From: Streptomyces malaysiensis subsp. samsunensis
GTDB taxonomy: Bacteria; Actinomycetota; Actinomycetes; Streptomycetales; Streptomycetaceae
Length of the DNA: 37,492 nucleotides
Assembly: GCF_024519315.1 (NCBI RefSeq)
Contig: NZ_JANIIC010000079.1
Coordinates: 1 to 37,492 of the forward strand
Direction: 5' to 3'
Under the pieces are notes generated by a model. The model was not told where the DNA came from. It was given only the letters and a program-made list of their open reading frames with translations, and did no database searches. Shown here one piece after another: positions 31,508 to 37,492 of the stretch (position 1 is its first letter; the number at the start of each line of letters is the position of its first letter). The position numbers and the translations under genes are program-made.

Positions 31508-32473
31508 TCAGGTCGCGAGTGCCAGCTGCCAGGTGCGATTGAGGATCTGGATGAACTCCTCGGTCTTCACCGTGACCACCAGGACGTCGTGGTCGGACCA
31601 GTCCACGTCGATGACCTTGACGTCTGTGATCGCTGGGAGGAGGGGCTTGCTGGCGTAGATGCGGTCGACGCGCTGTCGGCCTCCCTGCCAGTCCACGCCG
31701 CAGGTGGGGGCCAGGGCCTGGCGCCGGGCGGCTCCGTTGGTGTGAACGGCATGCCGGGCGACGTCTTCCAGGCCCGCGGTCCGCAGGATCCGATCGGGAT
31801 AACTGTCCGCGATACGGCGTCCGTGGGCGTCCAGCACGCTGCGGTGGGCTACGTGCTGCTCGTCATCGATCTCGTTCCAGTCCGGCAGCCTGACGTGATC
31901 CAGACCCGGTTCGGGATAGGAGTTCCAGTCTCCGCCGCCGATCATGTACACCGGTGTCTTCCGCCGGTCGCGATCGTAGGCGCGTGAGGCGCCCGGGACT
32001 GTGGCCGCTTTGTCGTTGAGCGTGGTCCACCGCTCCGCTTCCAGCCGGCGCCTGGCCGGGGAGCTGTAGCTGGCATGTACGGAGGAGGCGATGAACGGCA
32101 CCGCGCAGGCGTCGATCTTCAGCGAGAGAGTGGTGGGCGGTTGATTCCATACCGCCTTGTCGCGCCATTCGCCGACGCAGCGGAACCGCGACTGGTCAAC
32201 GAATATGCCGGTGAGCTGCTTGGTCTTCCCCTTCTTGGGGCCGATCCAGCCGCGCAGGCCGAGGGCGTCTTCGTCCTCGTAGAGGAGCTTGCGGTTGTTG
32301 GCGAGGGCTTTGTCGCATTCCTGCCGCAGCAGGATGCCTGGGCCGATGTCCGTGATGGTGGTGTGCATGGCCCGGCGGCGACCGGGGTCTCCCACGCCGT
32401 TGCCCTCGAAGTTGGAGCTGACGATGAGGAAGGTGTCGCTGCCACTATCCTCGGCGGATCTCGTTACGGGCAT
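31508..32473 (-). CDS. endonuclease/exonuclease/phosphatase (EEP) family protein
   Basis: A 321-aa EEP-fold protein from ATG 32473, with AGGAG upstream. All core residues are visible: Asn in IVSSNFEGNG, Glu in LLRQECD, His in SSVHASYSS, Asp-Asn in GGGDWNSYP, and the final Asp-His pair in WSDHDVLVV. The family includes AP endonucleases, DNase I-like nucleases and phosphoesterases that hydrolyse phosphodiester or phosphate bonds with Mg2+. No signal peptide is seen, so it is probably intracellular. It lies between a LuxR-type regulator and the AlkA-like gene on the same strand. Confidence 0.85.
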   Translation of the reverse strand: MPVTRSAEDSGSDTFLIVSSNFEGNGVGDPGRRRAMHTTITDIGPGILLRQECDKALANNRKLLYEDEDALGLRGWIGPKKGKTKQLTGIFVDQSRFRCVGEWRDKAVWNQPPTTLSLKIDACAVPFIASSVHASYSSPARRRLEAERWTTLNDKAATVPGASRAYDRDRRKTPVYMIGGGDWNSYPEPGLDHVRLPDWNEIDDEQHVAHRSVLDAHGRRIADSYPDRILRTAGLEDVARHAVHTNGAARRQALAPTCGVDWQGGRQRVDRIYASKPLLPAITDVKVIDVDWSDHDVLVVTVKTEEFIQILNRTWQLALAT

Positions 32474-32509
32474 GACCAGTGGTTCTCCTGAAGAGGATGA
32501 CGGGGCAGG

Positions 32510-33121
32510 TCAGATGAGTCCCTTGCGTAGCGCGAAGGCCACGGCGTGGGATCGGTTGCGCAGGTGGTGCCGGGTGATGAAGGCATGCAGCACGTTCTTG
32601 ATCGTGCGTTCTGAAAAGCTCAGCTTGAGGGCGATGTCCGGGGTGTCGTAGCCCTCGGCGACCAGCCGCAGGACATCGATTTCTCTCTCGGCCACTCGCC
32701 CGATCCCCAGACTCTGTTCCCTTCCGTGGAGTTGGCCGAGCAAGTGGAGCAGGCGTTCTTGGAGGTCCGGCGGGAGGTGGCCGTCTCCTGTAGCCACGGT
32801 CTGGATCATGCGGACGAGCCGATCGCTGTCGACGCTCGCGCGCCACATGATCCCGGCGGCACCGCATTCGGCGGCCAGCGACAGTTGATGGTCCAGCAGA
32901 CGGGAGACCAATAGGACGAGCCGCGATGAGCCGCTGTGCTGCGCGGTGCGGAGCAGCTGGTACCCGGCCGGATCGGAGATGTCCGCTGCCACCACGGTCA
33001 CGGCTGGATCGTCGGCACCGTCGTCCAGGCGTATCTCCGGCCGCGGGCGCAGCAGACTGATCACCCCGGCCTCGGAGATGGGGTCATCGGCGCACACCTG
33101 GACAGTGATGCGGTCGGTCAT
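32510..33121 (-). CDS. LuxR/NarL-family transcriptional regulator
   Basis: A 203-aa response-regulator-like protein. The N-terminal half resembles a receiver: an acidic pair (D12, D13), a possible phospho-acceptor D47 in VVAADISD, but Arg (R94) where Lys is expected, so phosphorylation is uncertain. The C-terminal LuxR helix-turn-helix is complete: AEREIDVLRLVAEGYDTPDIALKL, then SERTIKNVLHAFITRHHLRNR. ATG at 33121 starts where homology begins; its Shine-Dalgarno sequence is poor. No sensor kinase gene is adjacent. It probably controls the minus-strand genes of the island. Confidence 0.85.
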   Translation of the reverse strand: MTDRITVQVCADDPISEAGVISLLRPRPEIRLDDGADDPAVTVVAADISDPAGYQLLRTAQHSGSSRLVLLVSRLLDHQLSLAAECGAAGIMWRASVDSDRLVRMIQTVATGDGHLPPDLQERLLHLLGQLHGREQSLGIGRVAEREIDVLRLVAEGYDTPDIALKLSFSERTIKNVLHAFITRHHLRNRSHAVAFALRKGLI

Positions 33122-33176
33122 CCTTGGGGATCCATCGACGTTGCCGGACGGGTGGATTGGGGCGGTTCGGTGTCGC

Positions 33177-34291
33177 TCAGGGCAGGGCGGAGCAGAAGAG
33201 CTGTGCGACGCGGGCAGGCCGGAGGTCCTGGACACGCCAGTAGGCGGCCTGGCAGGCCGCTCGGTAGGAAGCAAGGTCGGCGAGCAGTCCGTCGGTGAGG
33301 AACAGCAACGCGTTCGGCCCGTGCATGACGTCGGCGAGCAGCCGGCGGGAACCGTGCTGGAGAGGCAGGAGCAGGTCGGACAGGATGCCGGTGTTGTAGG
33401 CGATGACCGGTGTGCCCTGGCTGAGGGCTTCCAGAGCGGTCATGCTGCTGGCGGGGCGGCGGCACGGGATGATCACTGCGGCAGCATCGGCCAGCCAGCC
33501 GGCAACTTCTGCCCAGCCGGGCACCTGCGCGAGTGTGATATTCGGTGCCCGGTCGGCGAGTATCTGGCACTGCTGCCGCAAGGCCCGCCCACCGCGTAGG
33601 TCGTCGGGCCCGGGCGGAGCGAGGGCGACCTCCACATGGCGATGCCATGCTCTGGCAGCTGCGATCAGCTCGAGGACACCCACATCCTCGCCGCCCGGGG
33701 CCAGCACCCGCACCGGGGCTTCAGCCTTCCGTGCAACCGGGGCGGGGATGCCGGGATTCTGGAGTGGGGCGTTGGGGACGACGCGCCATCTACGGGTGGG
33801 CCAGGCCGCGGTGGCGGCCTGCCGCAGACGGCGTCGCAGGAGGTGATGACGGTGTCCGCATACGCCAGAGCCGGTGGCATGTCCTGCTCGTGCGGGAGTG
33901 CGGGCACCACAAGCACACGCTGGACGCCGTAAGGAAGATCAATAGGCAGGCGACCCAGACCCCACAAAGCACCTACGGACACGACGGTGTCGACTCGACG
34001 TCGGACGATCAGGTCGCTCAGGGACCGCTGGACTTTTGCCTCAGTGGTGATGAGGGCTTTACGCAGCGCCTGTGAAGTGCAGGGCAGGTCGAACTGCTCG
34101 ACGGGGACGCCGGGCAGTCCGGTGCCGTCATGCTGTTCGCTGGCCGTGGCGATGGCCACCTGGTGCCCGGCCGCCGCCAGTGCGGCGGCGAGTGAAGAGA
34201 TGGATCGATCTGTTCCAGTTACTGCGTCTATGCACCAGGATGCACGGACGAGGAGGATGGAGCGTCGCTGCGTGTGGTGCTGTGTGGTCAT
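33177..34291 (-). pseudogene. GT4-type glycosyltransferase gene with a frameshift
   Basis: Two overlapping frames make one glycosyltransferase. The first half (ATG 34291, to its stop at 33665) reads ILLVRASWCIDAVTGTDRSISSLAAALAAAGHQVAIAT and on to ADTVITSCDAV. The second half continues in another frame from about 33840 (RLRQAATAAWPTRRWRVVPNAPLQNPGIP) to the stop at 33177, including RVLAPGGEDVGVLELI and the sugar-nucleotide motif SMTALEALSQGTPVIAYNTGILSDLL. The switch falls near 33835-33850. Loss of one copy of a duplicated CGTC would explain it (a 4-nt deletion). It may be a true inactivation or a sequencing error; everything else about the gene is intact. AAAGGG stands upstream of the ATG. 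Confidence 0.8.
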
Positions 34292-34531
34292 GGCAGGGCC
34301 CTTTGGGGAGTCCAGGACTGAGTTGGTAAGGCGGCGGATACCGGGTGCGCCAGATCATGGGTGAAGGGCCGATGCGGCCACAGTGGGCAGTGCCGCCGGG
34401 CGTCAGCGCCCCGGCAGTGTCAGCGCCACTGGGTCTTCCTCACCGACATCTCTTACGGTGGAGGCTCTCGCCCCGTCTCCGTATACCGGATGCCTGCGAG
34501 CAGCAGCGGGCCGCCACTCTCTGTCCCTGGT
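34292..34531. other. 240-bp gap between permease and glycosyltransferase genes
   Basis: No gene is supported. A bulged GC hairpin (about 34391-34411, GCCGGGCG with CGCCCCGGC) could terminate the permease transcript, and the promoter of the glycosyltransferase-regulator-nuclease genes would lie nearer 34300. No clear hexamers are visible. Confidence 0.4.
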
Positions 34532-36061
34532 CTATGGGCGAGGGACTTCCTCTCCGCGGGTACGTTCGCGATGCGGGCTGAAGTTGCGTGGGTGGGCAGG
34601 GTTGAGGAACCACTTGCGGGCCGAGACGAGCCACCAGGTGCCGCAGAAGGCCATGACGATGCCCATTGCGATCGGCGCGTAGTTGAAGGTGTCCGCGGTG
34701 ACCGGTGAGCTCTGCGGCAGCATGAACAGCACCGTGATCACCAGGACCCAGGCGACGGCGATCGTGCCCACGATGGTTGACCAGGAGCCGAGGTGCCAGG
34801 GCCCCCGCTCGAACCGGCTCCCCTGCCGCAGCCGCAGGAAGGTCGGGATGACGTAGGCGAGGTAGAGGCCGATGGTGGCGATGGAGGTGACCGCGGCGTA
34901 GGCGGTGTTGTTCCACAGGTAGGGCAGGCCGAGGGCGAAGGCGCCGCCCGTGGCGAGCCAGACGGCATTGGTGGGAGTCCGGCTGGCCGGGTTGAGTCTG
35001 TGCCACGTCTTGGAGAAGGGCAGCGCTCCGTCGCGGGAGAAGGCGTAGATCATCCGGGAGTTCGCAGTGACGGATGCCATGCCGCAGAAGAGCTGGGCGA
35101 CGATGACGATGAGCAGCATCCACTTGCCGGCTGCCGAGCCGAGGGCGTCCATGAGGATCTGCGCCGGGGGCACTCCCGTGTCCGATTCGAGGGCACCGGT
35201 GTAGGACTGGATGGCGTAGGTGAAGCCGAAGAGGAGGACGAATCCGGCCGCGAGGGAAACGAGGATCGAGCGGACGATGCCCTTGGGCCCGGCGACGGAG
35301 GCGTCGATGGTCTCCTCAGTCATGTGGGCAGAGGCGTCGTAGCCGGTGAAGGTGTACTGCGCCATCAGCAGCCCGATGAGCACCACGTAGCCGCTGGAGC
35401 TGAAGCCGGTGTTGTTGACGAACTCGCCGAAGACGAACCGGGTCGACTGGTGGTGGTCAGGGATGAGCACCAGGGCGCCGCAGATAACAGCGACGCCGAG
35501 GATGTGCCACCAGATGGAGGCTTCGTTGAGGAGGGCGACAATGCGCACACCGAAGGTGTTCAGGACGCCGTGGAGGGCCAGGATGATCCCGAACAGCGAG
35601 ATGGTGTGGCCCGGCGTGGCGGCGTAGCCGAATTGGAGATCGAGTAAGGCATTGAGGAAGTTGGCGGCACCGAAGTCGATGCCAGCAGTGACAGCGATCT
35701 GGCCGAGAGTGTTGAACCAGCCGGTGAACCACGCCCACGCTGCTGCGGAGCGCTTGGGGGCCATGCGGTGCGCCCAGAAGTACAGACCGGCGCTGGTGGG
35801 GTAGGAGGAGCAGACCTCGGCCATCGACAGGCCGACGAAGAGCGTCATCAGGCCGACGAACAGCCAGCCCCACATGATCACTGCGGGTCCGCCGGTGTTC
35901 ATGCCGTAGCCGTAGAGCGTCATGCAGCCGGACAGGATGGAGATGATCGTGAAGCTGACGCCGAAGTTGGCGCGGCCGGACATCGAGCGGGACAGCGTCT
36001 GCTGGTAGCCGAGCTGCTTGAGGCGTTCCTCGTCGGAGACACGGGAGACATCAAGAGGCAC
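34532..36061 (-). CDS. APC-family amino acid/amine permease
   Basis: A 509-aa integral membrane protein with about 12 transmembrane segments. It begins at GTG 36061 (GAAGGGCGG upstream) with PLDVSRVSDEERLKQLGYQQTLSRSM, then FGVSFTIISILSGCMTLYGYGMNTGGPA, the TM1 motif of the amino acid/choline/GABA transporter branch of the APC superfamily. Other marks are FTGYDASAHMTEET and ANSRMIYAFSRDGALP. It should exchange or import an amino acid or its amine by proton or solute coupling; direction and substrate are unknown. It lies 43 bp downstream of the 314-aa gene, so co-transcription is likely. With the decarboxylase and TyrRS it suggests handling of one amino acid. Confidence 0.92.
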   Translation of the reverse strand: MPLDVSRVSDEERLKQLGYQQTLSRSMSGRANFGVSFTIISILSGCMTLYGYGMNTGGPAVIMWGWLFVGLMTLFVGLSMAEVCSSYPTSAGLYFWAHRMAPKRSAAAWAWFTGWFNTLGQIAVTAGIDFGAANFLNALLDLQFGYAATPGHTISLFGIILALHGVLNTFGVRIVALLNEASIWWHILGVAVICGALVLIPDHHQSTRFVFGEFVNNTGFSSSGYVVLIGLLMAQYTFTGYDASAHMTEETIDASVAGPKGIVRSILVSLAAGFVLLFGFTYAIQSYTGALESDTGVPPAQILMDALGSAAGKWMLLIVIVAQLFCGMASVTANSRMIYAFSRDGALPFSKTWHRLNPASRTPTNAVWLATGGAFALGLPYLWNNTAYAAVTSIATIGLYLAYVIPTFLRLRQGSRFERGPWHLGSWSTIVGTIAVAWVLVITVLFMLPQSSPVTADTFNYAPIAMGIVMAFCGTWWLVSARKWFLNPAHPRNFSPHRERTRGEEVPRP

Positions 36062-36104
36062 AGGTATTCCGCCCTTCTTGCATCGGTCGGGTGGTTGTGG
36101 GTGC

Positions 36105-37049
36105 TCAGTGGTGTCGGCGCCGCGGTGGGCTGTAGGCCCAGGCACGGTGCCGCAGGAACAGTTCGCGGGCCTGACCGCAGTAGGACCAGGGAACGTGCGT
36201 GGCGTACGGGCCGATGGCGTCGAACACCTCCAGGGCCTCGATGTGGCGGTTCGCGAACGACAGGGCGTGGGCGAGGTAGTTGGCGTCATCGGCGAAACAC
36301 GCATGGGGGCTCGGCGCGCGATAGCGCCACCAGCGCTCCAGCACGCGGTTGATGTGCGGACAGTCGAACCAGGGGTGGATCGTCAGGCCGTAGGACCTCT
36401 GGTCCTGCTCCTGGCGGGCCCGGTGTGTTTCCGCCAGGACGACGAGTGGCAAGACCGCCAGGGGCAACCCATTGGGGGCAGTGGATGCCTGCTCTTCGGC
36501 CCACCAGGCCGCCTCTCCCGGCGCTCCGTGATAGCGAGGGAACAGGTAGGTGACCACCTCATGATGGGCTTCGCGGTTCCAGGGGTCACGCTGCTTGATC
36601 TCCTCCCACACGTGGCTGAGTGCCTTCCGGTCGGGAGCGTGGGTGCGCAGCAGCGCGAGCATGACCACCAGCGGTGCCACATCCTGCGGCCACACCTTCA
36701 GTGCGGCGCGGCAGGTGGACCAGGCGTCCTCCATCAGTGCCCGGCCGGCACTGCGTCCGGCGATCATCGCGCGCAGGGCCTGCACGTTCGCGAGGAGCGC
36801 GAGGGCATGATGTGAGCGCGGCTCGGCCTTCGCCCAGGTGTCGGCGAACCTGAGCCGCACCCCCACCTCGGCGAGGACCTGGAGACGGAAGATCCGGCGG
36901 TCCCAGTCCGCGCCCGTCGCTGCCAGCAGATCCCGGGCGCCTTCCCAACGCCCCATCGCCACGTCGTCCACCACGGACCGCAACGCTGCGTCGTCACGAG
37001 CCGGATGCTGATCGAGAGGCGCGCTCTGCGTCTGTCCACGCCGTGCCAT
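36105..37049 (-). CDS. 314-aa helical hypothetical protein
   Basis: Not assigned to a named family. ATG at 37049 shares a base with the TGA of the 50-aa upstream gene (TGATG), so translation is coupled. The sequence is almost all-helical with repeat-like helical pairs (AALRSVVDDVAMGRWEGARDLLA; ANVQALRAMIAGRSAGRALMEDAW; DDANYLAHALSFANRHIEALEVFDAIGP), resembling TPR repeats. Aromatic clusters (LTIHPWFDCPHINRVLERWWRYRAPSPH) could form a ligand or peptide pocket. There is no signal or membrane segment. Position suggests a partner of the small peptides and the permease. Confidence 0.7.
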   Translation of the reverse strand: MARRGQTQSAPLDQHPARDDAALRSVVDDVAMGRWEGARDLLAATGADWDRRIFRLQVLAEVGVRLRFADTWAKAEPRSHHALALLANVQALRAMIAGRSAGRALMEDAWSTCRAALKVWPQDVAPLVVMLALLRTHAPDRKALSHVWEEIKQRDPWNREAHHEVVTYLFPRYHGAPGEAAWWAEEQASTAPNGLPLAVLPLVVLAETHRARQEQDQRSYGLTIHPWFDCPHINRVLERWWRYRAPSPHACFADDANYLAHALSFANRHIEALEVFDAIGPYATHVPWSYCGQARELFLRHRAWAYSPPRRRHH

Positions 37050-37201
37050 CACTCGGCCCGCCAGATCATCCGCGGTTCGCCGTGCCAGAAGCCAAAGGGC
37101 GTGTACAGGACCTCGCCCTCGGGGCAGGTCACTGAGAGCTGACGTATCCGTACCAGCTTCCTGGCCTCGGCAACCATCGCCCGCCGCGTGGGCACCTTCA
37201 C
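37049..37201 (-). CDS. 50-aa protein, translationally coupled on both sides
   Basis: GTG at 37201 has a strong GGGGGAGGA 6 nt upstream and overlaps the stop of the preceding tiny gene (GTGA). Its own TGA overlaps the next ATG (TGATG). The product has a basic N-terminal half (VKVPTRRAMVAEARKLVRIR) and an acidic/aromatic C-terminal half (CPEGEVLYTPFGFWHGEPRM) with a single Cys. It is not membrane-associated and matches no family I recognise. The two-sided coupling and ribosome-binding site argue it is a real gene. Confidence 0.68.
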   Translation of the reverse strand: MKVPTRRAMVAEARKLVRIRQLSVTCPEGEVLYTPFGFWHGEPRMIWRAE

Positions 37202-37317
37202 AGCGAATCCTCCCCCTTATGGGCGTGAGTTATGGCCACCAGGCGATAGTGCAAAGAAACCGCGGATGCGGCGGCCATAATGAAGGCCGAGTACCAGAAG
37301 AGGGAGAGGAAGGCCAT
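37198..37317 (-). CDS. tiny membrane protein (about 39 aa; start uncertain)
   Basis: The frame ends in TGA at 37198-37200, overlapping the GTG of the 50-aa gene. ATG at 37317 has GAGG 5 nt upstream and gives a hydrophobic segment (FLSLFWYSAFIMAAASAVSL) followed by a charged tail ending THAHKGEDSL. The frame stays open upstream and remains hydrophobic (TAFSILSLSVAFEVLM), so a longer two-segment form from a non-standard start is possible. A separate 17-codon ORF begins at an ATG near 37455. Nothing else is supported up to the window edge at 37492. Confidence 0.5.
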   Translation of the reverse strand: MAFLSLFWYSAFIMAAASAVSLHYRLVAITHAHKGEDSL

Positions 37318-37492
37318 CAGAACCTCGAACGCAACGGATAGGGAGAGGATTGAGAAGGCCGTCGGGACGCTGCGGGGCTTCGGGACGGGGGAGCCGAAGA
37401 CCCTAATTCGCAGATCGCCCCGACGGCCGGTCCAGATACTTGTGCAGTGGCGTCATGCTGAGCAAGCGAGGTGCGGTGGATGTCGGGTGTTA

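Noticed and set aside
36018..37317. Long plus-strand frames opposite the 314-aa gene
   Set aside because: They are antisense shadows of the coupled minus-strand genes and lack ribosome-binding sites.
1..37492. CRISPR array
   Set aside because: No regularly spaced identical repeats with unique spacers; all tandem repeats found are contiguous and degenerate.

Overview
The window is chromosomal DNA of a Streptomyces or close relative. GC is very high, coding frames are strongly biased to G/C at third positions, GTG/TTG starts and GTGA/ATGA overlaps are frequent, and several families typical of the genus are present (bifunctional RNase HI/acid phosphatase, long-hairpin terminators, a 53-aa HGRHRRP protein, mycobacterial-type DUF5336). 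All functional calls come from reading the sequence; no searches were run.

Left two thirds (1-20488), chromosomal backbone. A methyltransferase and an alpha/alpha-toroid 'prenyltransferase' protein overlap (84-1915) and are followed by a repeat-filled gap. Minus-strand genes follow: small membrane protein, F420-type LLM oxidoreductase, DUF5336 protein, cell-wall amidase, class I methyltransferase, a VapBC-like toxin-antitoxin pair and a LuxR-domain fragment. At 8380-11323 a three-gene operon (hydratase-2 MaoC protein, zinc alcohol dehydrogenase, SDR) looks like acyl-CoA or steroid side-chain beta-oxidation; a perfect KstR-like palindrome lies in its leader. A 709-aa hypothetical protein with a repetitive tail and a 53-aa gene follow on the minus strand. 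Next comes an iron-box-controlled siderophore-binding lipoprotein gene whose middle has been replaced by about 290 bp carrying two IS200/IS605-like end motifs. The run Nif3-like protein, C4 zinc-ribbon coiled coil, RNase HI/phosphatase (plus), KDPG aldolase and YaaA (minus), then RNase P RNA, is core backbone.

Right third (20489-37492), acquired island. Directly 3' of rnpB the base composition drops and a plasmid/AICE-type DUF2637 membrane protein appears, coupled to an 82-aa ORF. After an 840-bp stretch without genes comes a compact plus-strand run: DUF4254 protein, group II PLP decarboxylase, GT9-like glycosyltransferase with an internal duplication, APH-like kinase, GT4 glycosyltransferase, then a complete tyrosyl-tRNA synthetase. 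Facing it on the minus strand are a HAD phosphatase, a divergent AlkA-like HhH protein, an exonuclease-endonuclease-phosphatase protein, a LuxR-type regulator, a frameshifted GT4 glycosyltransferase, an APC amino-acid permease, a 314-aa helical protein and two tiny coupled genes (50 and about 39 aa).

The most interesting part is this island. It looks like an undescribed small-molecule (amine/glycoside) pathway or accessory cluster: decarboxylase, sugar transfer, a kinase, a spare TyrRS, an amino-acid transporter, a regulator and two DNA-repair-like proteins. Chemistry and product are not deducible from sequence alone.
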